Shown piece by piece: positions 45,842 to 54,929 of a stretch of DNA of 62,079 nucleotides (the stretch's first letter is position 1; the number at the start of each line of letters is the position of its first letter). The notes below the pieces were generated by a model. The model saw nothing but the letters and a program-made list of their open reading frames with translations. It was not told where the DNA came from and did not search any database. The DNA comes from Actinomadura sp. 6K520. Its GTDB lineage: Bacteria; Actinomycetota; Actinomycetes; Streptosporangiales; Streptosporangiaceae. A program made the translations under genes and the position numbers. The stretch is taken from NCBI RefSeq assembly GCF_004349245.1, contig NZ_SMLC01000025.1, forward strand, positions 1 to 62,079, written 5' to 3'.

Positions 45842-47506
45842 TCATCTGCGGCGCCGGGCACCCCGGCGCATCTGGCTGGGCTTGCGAAGCGGGTCGCCCG
45901 CCTCGATCTGTGCGGCCCTCCGGTTGGCACCGTACTCCGCGAGCGCCGCCGCGAGGGTCGATACGGACGGTTTCTCCGCCATAACGTCCACGCGCAGCCC
46001 GTACTCCCGGGCGGTCCGCGCGGTCTGCGGGCCGATCACGGCGATCACCGTCACGTTGTGCGGCTTGCCCGCGATCCCGATCAGGTTCTTCACCGTGGAC
46101 GACGAGGTGAACAGCACGGCGTCGAACCCGCCGCCCTTGATCGCCTCGCGGATCGGCGCGGGCGGCGGCGCGGCCCGGACCGTCCGGTAGGCGGTCACGT
46201 CCTCGCACTCCCAGCCGAGCTCGGTCAGCCTGGCGATGAGCACGTCGGTGGCGATGTCGGCGCGCGGCAGCAGCACTCGGTTGATCGGGTCGAGGTCCTC
46301 GTCGTAGGGCGGCCACTCCGCCGCGAGGCCCTCGCCGGACTGCTCCCCGGACGGCGTCAGGTCGGGCTGGACGCCGAACTCCACCAGCGCGGCGGCGGTC
46401 TGCTCGCCGACGGCGGCGACCTTCAGCCCGGCGAACGCGCGGGCGTCGAGGCCGTAGTCGACGAACTTCTCCCGGACGGCCTTGACGGCGTTGACGGAGG
46501 TGAACACCACCCACTCGTACCGCCCGGTGACCAGGCCCTTCACGGCGCGGTCCATCTGCTGCGGGGTGCGCGGCGGCTCGACGGAGATCGTCGGGACCTC
46601 GTCGGGGACGGCCCCGTACCCGCGCAGCTGGTCCGACAGCGACGCGGCCTGCTCCTTCGTCCGCGGCACCAGGACCCGCCACCCGAACAGCGGCTTGGTC
46701 TCGAACCAGGACAGCTTGTCGCGCCAGCCGACCACGTCCCCGACGATGATCAGCGCGGGCGCCTCCATGCCCTTCGCCGCGGACGCCAGCTTCTGCAGGG
46801 TCGACACGACGGTCTCCTGCTCGGTGGTCGTGCCGAGGCTGGTCATCGCGGCGGGCGTGGAGTCGGGACGGCCGGCGGAGACCAGGCCCTTGCACACCTC
46901 GGCCACCGCGTGCTCCGCGCCCATGATCACGAGCGTGGCGTCCGGGGCGGCGAACCGCTCCCAGTCCACCCCGCCGCCGGAGGCGTCCACGACCCGGATC
47001 TCGCGGTGGTCTGCGTCGGTCAGCGGGATGCCCGCGTACCCCGGCACGCCCGTCACCGCGGACACGCCCGGCACGACCTCGAACGGGACACCGGCCTTGG
47101 CCAGCGCGGACCCCTCGGCCGCCAGCCCGCAGCCGAGGCCCGGGTCACCGCTCACCAGCCGGACGACCCGCCGCCCCGCCTTCGCGGCGCGCACGGCGAG
47201 CCGGACGGGGTCGCCCTCCGCCGAGTCGATGATCTCCACGTCGGGACGGCAGTGGGAGAGGATCTCCTCCGGGCAGTGGGCACGGCTGACGAGGACCGTG
47301 TCGGCGCGTCCGAGTTCGGACGCGGCGCGCAGGGTCAGCAGGCCCGGGTCGCCCGGCCCCATCCCGACGATCGAGACGGTGCCGAGCGCGGTCGGCGCCC
47401 CGGCGGGCGTGTTCGGCGCGCCGGTGCTCTCAGCCTCGGTGCTCGTCGCCTCGGTGTTCTCGGCGGCCGTGTTCTTGGCGGCGGTGCTCTTCGCGGCGGG
47501 GCTCAA
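45842..47506 (-). CDS. hemD: Fused uroporphyrinogen-III C-methyltransferase / uroporphyrinogen-III synthase
   Basis: Two-domain enzyme, 554 residues. An N-terminal Ala/Thr/Glu repeat linker (residues 1-40) is followed by the SAM-dependent methyltransferase (CobA/SUMT) domain with VSIVGMGPGDPGLLTLRA and VRLVSGDPGLG. The HemD domain begins near WRVLVPRTKEQA and ends around residue 530. The fusion lets one protein close the tetrapyrrole ring and start the siroheme/cobalamin branch. It starts with TTG overlapping the hemC stop (TTGA); no better start codon exists before the first domain. The C-terminal tail is Arg-rich. Confidence 0.93.
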   Translation of the reverse strand: MSPAAKSTAAKNTAAENTEATSTEAESTGAPNTPAGAPTALGTVSIVGMGPGDPGLLTLRAASELGRADTVLVSRAHCPEEILSHCRPDVEIIDSAEGDPVRLAVRAAKAGRRVVRLVSGDPGLGCGLAAEGSALAKAGVPFEVVPGVSAVTGVPGYAGIPLTDADHREIRVVDASGGGVDWERFAAPDATLVIMGAEHAVAEVCKGLVSAGRPDSTPAAMTSLGTTTEQETVVSTLQKLASAAKGMEAPALIIVGDVVGWRDKLSWFETKPLFGWRVLVPRTKEQAASLSDQLRGYGAVPDEVPTISVEPPRTPQQMDRAVKGLVTGRYEWVVFTSVNAVKAVREKFVDYGLDARAFAGLKVAAVGEQTAAALVEFGVQPDLTPSGEQSGEGLAAEWPPYDEDLDPINRVLLPRADIATDVLIARLTELGWECEDVTAYRTVRAAPPPAPIREAIKGGGFDAVLFTSSSTVKNLIGIAGKPHNVTVIAVIGPQTARTAREYGLRVDVMAEKPSVSTLAAALAEYGANRRAAQIEAGDPLRKPSQMRRGARRRR

Positions 47507-48444
47507 TCGCGCTCCCCCATCAACTGGTCGGCCCCCTGCGCGAGCAGCCGGGCCGCGAGGTCGCGGCCGAGCTGCTCGGCGGCATCCGGGTGGCCGCTTG
47601 CGGACAGCCTGACCTGACGGCTCCCGTCGTACGCGGCGACGGTGGCCGTCAGGTGCAGTTCTTCTTCTACTTCGGCAGCGTACGTCCCCACGGGCGCGGA
47701 GCAACCCGCCTCCAGGACGGCGAGGATCGTCCGCTCGGCGGTGACGGCCCTCCTGGTCGCGGCGTCGTCGACCGTTCCAAGCAGTGCGCGGAGGTCCGCC
47801 CGGTCGGACCGGCACTCCAGCGCGAGTGCGCCCTGTCCGGGTGCGGGCAGCATCTGGTCCGGCTCGAAGACCTCGCCGACCGCATCGACCCGCCCGATCC
47901 GCTTGAGGCCCGCGTGCGCGAGCACGACGGCGTCCAGTTCCCCGTCGGTGACCTTCGCCAGCCGGGTGTCGGCGTTGCCGCGGATCGGGACGACCGCGAG
48001 GTCCGGACGCAGCGCCCGCAGCTGCGCGACGCGGCGCGGCGAACCGGTGCCGACGCGCGCCGCGTGCGGGAGGTCGGCGAGCTTCGCCGGGCTGCACAGG
48101 GCGTCGCGGGGGTCGTCGCGGGGCGGGGTCGCGGCGAGCGCGATCCCGGGCGTCTCGGACGTCGGCAGGTCCTTCAGCGAGTGCACAGCGAAGTCCACCT
48201 CGCCGGAGAGGATCTTGTCGCGGAGCGCGTTGACGAAGACCCCGGTCCCGCCGATCTGGGCGAGCAGGGCCTTGGAGACATCACCCTGCGTGGTTACCCC
48301 CACCAGCTCGACGGCATGCCCCGTACGCTCCGTCAACAGGTCCGCCACCCGCTGCGACTGCGTCATCGCCATCAGGCTCTTCCGGGTCCCGAGCCGCAGC
48401 GGGCCCCCCGTGCCACCCGGCCGCCCGCTCAATCCCTGACTCAC
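47503..48444 (-). CDS. hemC: Hydroxymethylbilane synthase (porphobilinogen deaminase)
   Basis: Polymerises four porphobilinogens into hydroxymethylbilane, 313 residues. Signatures include LRLGTRKSLMAMTQSQ, VDFAVHSLKDLPT with the catalytic Asp region, and the dipyrromethane-cofactor Cys in VLEAGCSAPVGTYA. The start lies 49 bp from hemA, and the stop overlaps the start of the downstream fusion gene. Confidence 0.96.
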   Translation of the reverse strand: MSQGLSGRPGGTGGPLRLGTRKSLMAMTQSQRVADLLTERTGHAVELVGVTTQGDVSKALLAQIGGTGVFVNALRDKILSGEVDFAVHSLKDLPTSETPGIALAATPPRDDPRDALCSPAKLADLPHAARVGTGSPRRVAQLRALRPDLAVVPIRGNADTRLAKVTDGELDAVVLAHAGLKRIGRVDAVGEVFEPDQMLPAPGQGALALECRSDRADLRALLGTVDDAATRRAVTAERTILAVLEAGCSAPVGTYAAEVEEELHLTATVAAYDGSRQVRLSASGHPDAAEQLGRDLAARLLAQGADQLMGERD

Positions 48445-48493
48445 TGGCTCGCTCCGCTCGGCTCCCGGCGGGCGGCGCCGGCGCCGCCCGCGA

Positions 48494-50089
48494 TCACGTC
48501 GTCTCTCCTTCGCGCGCCGCGACGGCGCCGCGGGCGCTGACCGCCCGGACGCTCGCGGTCTGCGCGTTCACCGTCTCGGCGTTCACGCCCTCCAGCCGGT
48601 GGGCGTTGACGTCCTGCACGCTCACGTCGTCCATGCGCACGCCGTCCATGCGCACGGCGTCCGGACCGGTCCCTCGCGCGCCCTCGGGCGGGGACGGGGT
48701 GCTCACACAATCGGCCTCGGCGCACTCGGCGTCAACCGCGGGGGCCGAAGCGTTCCAGGGCGCCGCGGCCGCCGGTTCGTCCTCGCTCATGTCGGCGCGG
48801 GCGACCGCCTCGGGCGCCTTCGGGTCCAGGTCGAACAGCTCGCGCAGCGCGTCGGCGTAGGAGTCGCCGCCCGGCGCCGCCGCCAGCTCCTTCACCCGGA
48901 CGGTCGGCGCGTGCAGCAGCTTGTCCACCACCCGCCGGACGGTGTGGCCGATCTCTCCGCGGGCCCGCTCGTCCATCTCGGGGAGCCGCCCGCTCAGCCG
49001 GTTCAGCTCCGCCTCCACGACCTCCGCGGCCTTGCTGCGCAGCGCGACGACCGTCGGGGCGACGGCGGCGGCGCGGGCCGCGCCGAGGAACGCCTCGACC
49101 TCCGCGCGCACGATCCGCCGGACGGCCTCGACGGCCTCCGGGCCGATGGCCTCCGCCGCCTCCTGCTCGGTGCGCAGGTCGTCCAGCCCGGCCAGCCGGA
49201 CGCCCGGCAGGTCGCCGGCGCTCCGCTCGATGTCGTGCGGCAGCGCCAGGTCGAGGAGGAATCGCTTGCGCCCGTCGGCGCCGACGCCCCGCGCCGCGAG
49301 CTGCGCCGCGGTCAGCACGAGGCCGGTCGCGCCGGTGCAGGAGACCACCAGGTCGGCCTCGGCTATGGCGGCGTCCAGCAGCGACAGCTCGACCGCCCGG
49401 GACGGCACCTCCAGCGACTCCGCGAGCCGCACCGCCCGCTCGTGGGTGCGGTTCGCCACCACGACCTCGCCGGCACCGGAGCGGCTCAGCGTCGCCGCGG
49501 CCAGGGAGCTCATCGAGCCGGCGCCGACGACGAGCGCGCGGACGCCGTCCAGCGGCCCGAGGTGCCGGACGGCGACGTCGAGGCCCACGCTGACCAGGGA
49601 CGCGCCCGCCTTGTCGATGCCTGTCTCGTGGTGGGCGCGCTTGCCCACCCGCAGCGACTTCTGGAGGACGTCGTGCAGGTCGCTGCCGAGCGTGCCCTCG
49701 TCCTTGGCGAGCCGGAACGCCTGCCGGATCTGCCCGAGGATCTGCCCCTCGCCGACGACCATCGACTCCAGGCCGCACGCCACCGCGAACACGTGCTGGA
49801 CGGCCCGCTCCTCGTAGTGGACGTACAGGTGCCGCGTCAGGTCGTCCATCGGGATGCCGGAGTGGAGGGCGAGCAGTTCGGAGATCGCCGAGACGCCGCC
49901 GTGGAACTTGTCCACCACCGCGTAGATCTCGACGCGGTTGCACGTCGACACGATGGCCGTCTCCGCGACGTTCCCGGACTTGTGGACGGCGTGCAGCAGC
50001 TTGACCAGGTCGTCCCCGGCCACCGCGGCGCGCTCCAGCACCGCGACGGGCGCGCTCCGGTGGCTGAGTCCCACGACCAGAATGCTCAT
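48494..50089 (-). CDS. hemA: Glutamyl-tRNA reductase with repetitive C-terminal tail
   Basis: NADPH-dependent reductase of glutamyl-tRNA(Glu), the committed step of C5 heme synthesis; 531 residues. The catalytic Cys is C50 in IVSTCNRVEIYAV. The NADPH domain has VVGAGSMSSLAA, and the dimerisation helices follow. After about residue 430 comes a non-conserved acidic tail whose last 50 residues show a loose five-residue rhythm rich in Val (GVRMD, DVSVQ, DVNAH, NAETV, NAQTA). The tail may modulate stability or partner binding; this is unproven. It lies between rex and hemC in one operon. Confidence 0.94.
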   Translation of the reverse strand: MSILVVGLSHRSAPVAVLERAAVAGDDLVKLLHAVHKSGNVAETAIVSTCNRVEIYAVVDKFHGGVSAISELLALHSGIPMDDLTRHLYVHYEERAVQHVFAVACGLESMVVGEGQILGQIRQAFRLAKDEGTLGSDLHDVLQKSLRVGKRAHHETGIDKAGASLVSVGLDVAVRHLGPLDGVRALVVGAGSMSSLAAATLSRSGAGEVVVANRTHERAVRLAESLEVPSRAVELSLLDAAIAEADLVVSCTGATGLVLTAAQLAARGVGADGRKRFLLDLALPHDIERSAGDLPGVRLAGLDDLRTEQEAAEAIGPEAVEAVRRIVRAEVEAFLGAARAAAVAPTVVALRSKAAEVVEAELNRLSGRLPEMDERARGEIGHTVRRVVDKLLHAPTVRVKELAAAPGGDSYADALRELFDLDPKAPEAVARADMSEDEPAAAAPWNASAPAVDAECAEADCVSTPSPPEGARGTGPDAVRMDGVRMDDVSVQDVNAHRLEGVNAETVNAQTASVRAVSARGAVAAREGETT

Positions 50090-50135
50090 ATGGCCTCTCC
50101 CGCGTCTCCCTGGTTTCCCGGCCGGACTGCCCCGA

Positions 50136-50876
50136 TCATGCCTCTACAGTCTCCACGTACTGTGTCGTACCGGGAGGTGCGTCCCCCTCTTGGAGGGGGG
50201 CGAGACCGTCCGGTCCCCCGGCCTTGCGCTGCTCGTGGAACGCAAGGATCTGCAGTTCGATCGACAGGTCGACCTTTCGCACGTCGACGCCCTCCGGCAC
50301 CGAGAGGACGACCGGCGCGAAGTTCAGCACGCTGGTCACGCCCGCGGCCACCACGCGATCGCAGACCCCCTGGGCCGCGCCCGCGGGGGTCGCGATCACG
50401 GCGATGGACACGCCGTGGTCAGCGATGATGTCCTCCAGCCGGTCGATGTGCTCCACCGTCATCCCGGAGATCTCCTGGCCGACGATGGACTCGTCCGCGT
50501 CGAGCAGCCCCGCCACGCGGAAGCCGCGGGACGCGAAACCCCCATAACCGGCCAGTGCCCGGCCCAGGTTACCGACGCCGATGATGGCGACCACCCAGTC
50601 CTGGGTGAGGCCGAGTTCGCGGGAGATCTGGTAGACGAGGTACTCGACCTCGTACCCGACCCCGCGCGTCCCATACGAGCCCAGGTGGGACAGGTCCTTG
50701 CGGAGCTTGGCCGAGTTGACGCCCGCCGCCGCGGCCAGTTCCTCCGAGGAGACGGTGGCGACGGCGCGCTCCTGCAGCGCGGTCAGCGCGCGCAGGTACA
50801 CCGGCAGCCGCGCCACGGTGGCTTCGGGGATGCCACGGCCCGCGCGGTCACGGGGTCGGTTCTGTCGAGATGTCAC
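50136..50876 (-). CDS. rex: Redox-sensing transcriptional repressor Rex
   Basis: NADH/NAD+-responsive repressor, 246 residues from the GTG at 50876; an in-frame start 84 bp upstream would add a Pro/Arg-rich extension. The N-terminal winged helix spans IPEATVARLPVYLRAL to NSAKLRKDLSHLGSYGTRGVGYEVE. The Rossmann domain has VAIIGVGNLGRALAGYGGF, and the domain-swap helix SIELQILAFHEQRKAG is conserved. It is the first gene of the rex-hemA-hemC-hemD unit, which it probably autoregulates through the operator at 51002-51019. A second, perfect operator lies before the menJ-like gene. Confidence 0.95.
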   Translation of the reverse strand: MTSRQNRPRDRAGRGIPEATVARLPVYLRALTALQERAVATVSSEELAAAAGVNSAKLRKDLSHLGSYGTRGVGYEVEYLVYQISRELGLTQDWVVAIIGVGNLGRALAGYGGFASRGFRVAGLLDADESIVGQEISGMTVEHIDRLEDIIADHGVSIAVIATPAGAAQGVCDRVVAAGVTSVLNFAPVVLSVPEGVDVRKVDLSIELQILAFHEQRKAGGPDGLAPLQEGDAPPGTTQYVETVEA

Positions 50877-51001
50877 GGCCTGCTCTTCGGGCTCGTCGCT
50901 GGGCACGGGGACGCGGACCCGCGGCTCCGGTTTGGCGCGGCCTGGCGGGCGGCCTCGCACCGCTTCCTGACCGCCCCGGGGCTGGCCCTCAGGTTAAGCC
51001 T

Positions 51002-51019
51002 TTGTGAACAGGCGCACAA
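51002..51019. promoter_or_regulatory. Rex operator upstream of rex-hem operon
   Basis: TTGTGAA-CAGG-CGCACAA matches 12 of the 14 specified positions of the Rex consensus TTGTGAAnnnnTTCACAA, and the outer TTTGTG/CACAAA arms are symmetrical. It lies 126 bp before the chosen rex start, or 42 bp before the alternative upstream start. Autoregulation of rex-hem is known in Streptomyces. Confidence 0.82.
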
Positions 51020-51219
51020 AGTCACCCCCGGTTCCGCGGGCGCCGCCGGGGCCGCACAAGACACCACAAACACCGTCCATCAGGGGCTTTCCAGCGTACG
51101 CCGCGCGCACCGGACCGCCACGGGATGTGATCGACCCGACATACCCGGCACCCGGAACGGAGGCCCCGGGGTGGCTCACGGCCGGCCGTACGGCCCGGCG
51201 GTCAGGCCGGTTCGGCCGG

Positions 51220-51498
51220 TTAGGCCGGTTCGCGCAGCTTCGCGATGGCGGCGCGGAGGCGGTCCTCGTCGACGCGCCAGAAATCGTGCTGCACGCCGTT
51301 GATGAGCGTGACCGGGATCTGCTCCCAGTACTGCTCGGTGTCCTGCTCCGAGCGGGTGATGTCGCGCTCCTCCCACGGCACGTCAAGCTCGCGGGCGACC
51401 CGCTCGATCACCGCGCGGGCGTCGTCGCACAGGTGGCAGCCGGGCTTGCCGAGCAGCGTGATCACGATGCCGGGCCCGTCCCGCTCGGTACCGGTCAT
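51220..51498 (-). CDS. Glutaredoxin-like (DUF836) protein
   Basis: A 92-residue thioredoxin-fold protein with the active-site CxxC in LLGKPGCHLCDDARAV and the cis-Pro in IPVTLINGVQHDFWRVDEDRL. It belongs to the small glutaredoxin-like family that often accompanies rex in actinobacteria. It is transcribed in the same direction as rex and ends just before the Rex operator. Its cellular target is unknown. It starts 1 bp after the neighbouring 7TM-ABM stop. Confidence 0.88.
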   Translation of the reverse strand: MTGTERDGPGIVITLLGKPGCHLCDDARAVIERVARELDVPWEERDITRSEQDTEQYWEQIPVTLINGVQHDFWRVDEDRLRAAIAKLREPA

Positions 51499-51499
51499 G

Positions 51500-52774
51500 T
51501 CACCTCCCGGGGAACTCCGGCGCCGGAAGCGGCACCTTCGCGGCGCCGAGGCGCAGCTCGATCACGTTGGTCGCCAGCACGTGCGTGCGGGACTCCGCCA
51601 GGAACCGCTGCAGGTGCGGCTGCCGCCGGTGCGCGGCGAACGCGGTGTCGTCCCGGAAGAGCTGGTAGAAGATCCGCTGGGTGGGGCCGCCGACCACCTC
51701 GTGGCAGGCGAAGATCACGGTCTCCGGCTCCAGCGCGCGGGCGGCCTTGACGAGTTCGGCGGCGAGCCGGTCGAAGGCGTCCTCGCGGCCCTCCAGGAGC
51801 GTGTAGACGGTGATCTGCCCGCACGCCCCGGCCAGCCCGCCGTTCCGGGCATGGTCGGGGGCCGGGACGCTCCCCAGCGCGGCGGCGGCGCCGCCGACCC
51901 CGTCCACGGCCGTGGGGCCGGCGGGGTTGTCCCGGAAGCGCAGGTCCTCGGCCGGCGCCGGCTCGGGGAAGCGCAGCTCGCCGCGGCGCGGGTCCTGCGG
52001 AGGGGTCGGCGCCGGGACGGGCTCGTGCCGTCCGGGCGGGTAGCCCTGCTGTTCGTATCCGGTCACCGGCTCATCCCCGTAGTCGTCCCCGTAGTCGTCA
52101 TAGTCCTCGTCGTCGTACACCGGAATGGTGCGCATCGCCCCGTACCAGACCAGTCCCGCCGCCCCGCCGAGCGCGAGCACCGCGAGCGGCGCGGGGAGGA
52201 ACCCGCGGCTGCCGCTCACCACCAGCACGCCGCCCAGCGCGACCAGCGCGATGGGGATCAGCAGCTCGGCGGCCTCCCGGTCCTGCTTGCTCGCCAGCCA
52301 GGCGGTGACCCCGGTGCATCCGGCCAGCGCGAGCACCGCGACGACGTGCGCGCCGTCGATCAGCAGCAGCGGCAGCGCGTCGTAGGTGTCGCGGGGCTTC
52401 GGCAGGTCCTTCGACAGCTTGCCCTTGAGCGGGTCCAGCAGCAGGATCACGATCGCGACGACCGTGTAAGAGATCACGAACAGCCAGGCGGCGAACCTGA
52501 CCTGCACGTACCGCGCGATCAGCTCGATCATGCCGAGGGCCAGCCAGACCGGCGCGATCAGCGCGGCGCCGAGCTCCATGACGCGGAAGAACACGCCGTT
52601 GAACCCGGCGAGGAAGCCGACGCCCATGGACAGCAGCGCGAGCGACAACCCGACCTGCGTGAACGACCACGCGATGAGGTAGAGCAGCCGGTCCTTGTGG
52701 GCGCGCTGGATCAGCAACCCGGTGACGAGTAATGCACCAAGGGCTGCCAGGAGCGCGAGCAGAGCAGAGAGCAT
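51500..52774 (-). CDS. Seven-helix membrane protein fused to an ABM-type domain
   Basis: A 424-residue two-part protein. Residues 1-240 form about seven transmembrane helices (beginning MLSALLALLAALGALLVTGLLIQ). A Pro/Tyr/Asp-rich linker follows (YDDEDYDDYGDDYGDE near 230). The C-terminal 100 residues match the antibiotic biosynthesis monooxygenase/quinol oxygenase-like (ABM) fold: TVYTLLEGREDAFDRLAAELVKAA, FACHEVVGGPTQRIFYQLFRDDTAFAAHRRQPHLQRFL. I do not know a function for this fusion. It is divergent from bldN and continuous with the glutaredoxin-like gene, so redox or developmental signalling is conceivable. Confidence 0.75.
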   Translation of the reverse strand: MLSALLALLAALGALLVTGLLIQRAHKDRLLYLIAWSFTQVGLSLALLSMGVGFLAGFNGVFFRVMELGAALIAPVWLALGMIELIARYVQVRFAAWLFVISYTVVAIVILLLDPLKGKLSKDLPKPRDTYDALPLLLIDGAHVVAVLALAGCTGVTAWLASKQDREAAELLIPIALVALGGVLVVSGSRGFLPAPLAVLALGGAAGLVWYGAMRTIPVYDDEDYDDYGDDYGDEPVTGYEQQGYPPGRHEPVPAPTPPQDPRRGELRFPEPAPAEDLRFRDNPAGPTAVDGVGGAAAALGSVPAPDHARNGGLAGACGQITVYTLLEGREDAFDRLAAELVKAARALEPETVIFACHEVVGGPTQRIFYQLFRDDTAFAAHRRQPHLQRFLAESRTHVLATNVIELRLGAAKVPLPAPEFPGR

Positions 52775-52987
52775 CGCGCCCCATGGTGCCCGATGCCGGG
52801 GGAAGACGGGTAACCGCTCACGTGAACCGCCATGCCCCGGCGGTGCCGCCCGCCCGTGCCGTCCCTTGTGTGGTCCGCACATGTTACGGCGTGCACGTAC
52901 ATCTGCACGCACCATTGCCTGGCGTACGTATCGGTATCTAGAGTGGCAAATCACGCCGGAGGTCGCGTACGCCCCGAGGAGAACTGC

Positions 52988-53641
52988 ATGAGCAGCCTGA
53001 CCCTCGATGGCGGGGCGCTTCCGATCCCCCGGCGGTTCCGGGACGGCGCCGCCCGCGCCCCCGGACACGCCTCCGGACAGGACACCGACCGGGCCGAGGT
53101 GCTCAAGGCCCTGGTCCTGCGGGCAAGGGACGGCGACGCCGAGGCGTTCGGTTCCCTCTACGACCACTACGTCGAGCTGGTCTACCGCTACATCTACTAC
53201 CGCGTGGGAACGCACTCGCAGACCGAGGACCTCACCAGCGAGACGTTCCTCCGCGCCCTGCGCCGGATGTGCGACTTCCACTGGCAGGGCAAGGACTTCG
53301 GGGCCTGGCTGGTGACGATCGCGCGGAACCTGGTCGCCGACCACTTCAAGTCCGGCCGCTACCGGCTGGAGATCTGCACCGCCGAGCTCCTTGAGCCCGA
53401 CCGGCACCAGGAGGGACCCGAGCGGGCCGTCCTGGACGCGATGACGAACCGCACGCTGCTGCAGGCCGTCCGCCGGCTCGGCTCCGAGCAGCAGGAGTGC
53501 GTCGTCCTGCGGTTCCTGCACGGGCTGTCGGTCGCGGAGACCGCGCTGATCATGGGCAAGAAGCCGGGCGCGATCAAGGCACTGCAGTACCGCGCCGTCC
53601 GGTCCCTGGCCCGGATGATCCCACCCGACCTGCGCCTTTAG
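52988..53641 (+). CDS. bldN: ECF sigma factor BldN
   Basis: Extracytoplasmic-function sigma factor of 217 residues, closely resembling BldN, which drives aerial-hypha (chaplin/rodlin) genes in Streptomyces. Sigma-2 runs through EAFGSLYDHYVELVYRYIYYRVGTHSQTEDLTSETFLRALRRM and WQGKDFGAWLVTIARNLVADHFK. Sigma-4 runs through EQQECVVLRFLHGLSVAETALIMGKKPGAIKALQYRAVRSL. The ATG at 52988 has GAGGAG at good spacing. About 25 residues precede sigma-2, far fewer than the long pro-sequence of Streptomyces BldN, so proteolytic activation of that type is unlikely. Confidence 0.88.
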   Translation: MSSLTLDGGALPIPRRFRDGAARAPGHASGQDTDRAEVLKALVLRARDGDAEAFGSLYDHYVELVYRYIYYRVGTHSQTEDLTSETFLRALRRMCDFHWQGKDFGAWLVTIARNLVADHFKSGRYRLEICTAELLEPDRHQEGPERAVLDAMTNRTLLQAVRRLGSEQQECVVLRFLHGLSVAETALIMGKKPGAIKALQYRAVRSLARMIPPDLRL

Positions 53642-53832
53642 CCCGCGAAGGACCCATGCGCCGCCCATGAAGGGGTAGTGCGCGGCCTCGCCGCAGGCTT
53701 CGGCGGGCCGCGCGGCGGGCATCATTGAATCGTCTATCAATCTGTGCACCGGGCCGTAACCCGCGCCGCCGCACGATCGTTTTGCGGGCAGGAGCGCGTT
53801 CGTGTCCGGATACCGCAAGGGAGCGGCTGTTG

Positions 53833-54015
53833 ATGACCGGGCGAGGGAAGATCGCCGAGCAGGGGAACGCGCTGGCCCGGCTGCGGGTGAGCGACGCCGG
53901 GCCGGACCCGCGGTTCCGTGCCGGGCTGCGCGAGCGGCTCGTCGCGGCCGCGAGCGGCGAGGGTGACGACGGTCCCAATCACGGGCGGCGCGACGATCTC
54001 GGGCGAGGGGGTTGA
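53833..54015 (+). CDS. Truncated anti-sigma/DUF5667-like stub
   Basis: A 60-residue frame where, in Streptomyces, the BldN anti-sigma gene rsbN follows. The segment [24 protein letters not shown] looks like the N-terminal part of actinobacterial DUF5667/RsbN-type proteins, but it stops without any transmembrane helix. AAGGGA lies upstream, and the stop overlaps a TTG of the next gene (TTGA), so it may still be translated. It is either a remnant of a lost anti-sigma factor or a tiny soluble version. The 190 bp between bldN and this frame hold no other gene. Confidence 0.45.
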   Translation: MTGRGKIAEQGNALARLRVSDAGPDPRFRAGLRERLVAAASGEGDDGPNHGRRDDLGRGG

Positions 54016-54029
54016 CTAGGCTCGGCCCC

Positions 54030-54902
54030 ATGCGGCGATTCTGGCAGCGCGCCAAGGACGAAGATCACAAGAGCGCCGGGGAGGTCGCCGCGGCCGCGGC
54101 GGCCGAGCCCGAGCCGCTTCCGGAGCCCGATCCGTCCGCGGCGGCGTTCTTCGACGTCGACAACACGATGATGCGCGGGGCGTCGATCTACTACTTCGCG
54201 CGCGGCCTCGCCGCCCGCAAGCTGTTCACGATGCGCGACCTCGCCATGTTCGCCTGGGGGCAGGCCGCGTTCCGGCTGCGCGGCACCGAGAACTCCGAGC
54301 ACATCGGCAGCGCCAAGGAGGCCGCGCTGTCGTTCGTCGCCGGCCAGCGGGTCGACAAGATCGTCGCGCTCAGCGAGGAGATCTACGACGAGGTCATGGC
54401 CGACCGGATCTGGCACGGCACCCGGACCCTCGCCCTCCAGCACCTGGACGCGGGCCAGCAGGTCTGGCTCGTCACCGCCACGCCCGTCGAGGTCGCCCGG
54501 ACGATCGCGCACCGCCTCGGCCTCACCGGCGCGCTCGGCACCGTCGCCGAGACGCGCGACGGCCTCTACACGGGCCGGCTCGTCGGGAACCTGCTGCACG
54601 GCCCCGCGAAGGCCGAGGCCGTCCGCGCCCTCGCGCAGCGCGAGGGCCTCGACCTGGCGCGCTGCGCCGCCTACAGCGACTCGGTCAACGACCTGCCGAT
54701 GCTGACCGCCGTCGGCCACCCGCACGCCGTGAACCCCGACCCCGAGCTGCGCGCGCACGCCAGGGAGAACGGCTGGCCCATCCACGACTTCCGCACCGGC
54801 CGCAGGGTCACGATGGTGGCGCTGCCCGTCGCGGCCGGCGCGGGCGCCGTCGCGGGCGGGGTCGCCGCGGGCGTCGCCCTCCGCCGCCACTATCGCGCCT
54901 GA
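54030..54902 (+). CDS. HAD-IB family phosphatase (SerB-like)
   Basis: A 290-residue HAD-superfamily phosphatase. Motif I is F-F-D42-V-D44-N-T, motif II is VTATPVEV, and motif III/IV is [13 protein letters not shown]-terminal hydrophobic, Ala/Gly-rich segment (about 262-283) may be a membrane anchor. The ATG at 54030 is chosen; a TTG at 54012 overlaps the stub stop and would add six residues. Such proteins accompany bldN or septation genes in actinobacteria, but the substrate is unknown. Confidence 0.88.
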   Translation: MRRFWQRAKDEDHKSAGEVAAAAAAEPEPLPEPDPSAAAFFDVDNTMMRGASIYYFARGLAARKLFTMRDLAMFAWGQAAFRLRGTENSEHIGSAKEAALSFVAGQRVDKIVALSEEIYDEVMADRIWHGTRTLALQHLDAGQQVWLVTATPVEVARTIAHRLGLTGALGTVAETRDGLYTGRLVGNLLHGPAKAEAVRALAQREGLDLARCAAYSDSVNDLPMLTAVGHPHAVNPDPELRAHARENGWPIHDFRTGRRVTMVALPVAAGAGAVAGGVAAGVALRRHYRA

Positions 54903-54929
54903 CCCTTCCCGCGGGCTTAGCCTTCTCCT

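Noticed and set aside
52775..54055. In-frame upstream extension of the 7TM-ABM protein across bldN
   Set aside because: It is antisense to the conserved sigma factor and Pro/Arg-rich; the first transmembrane helix begins directly at the ATG at 52774.
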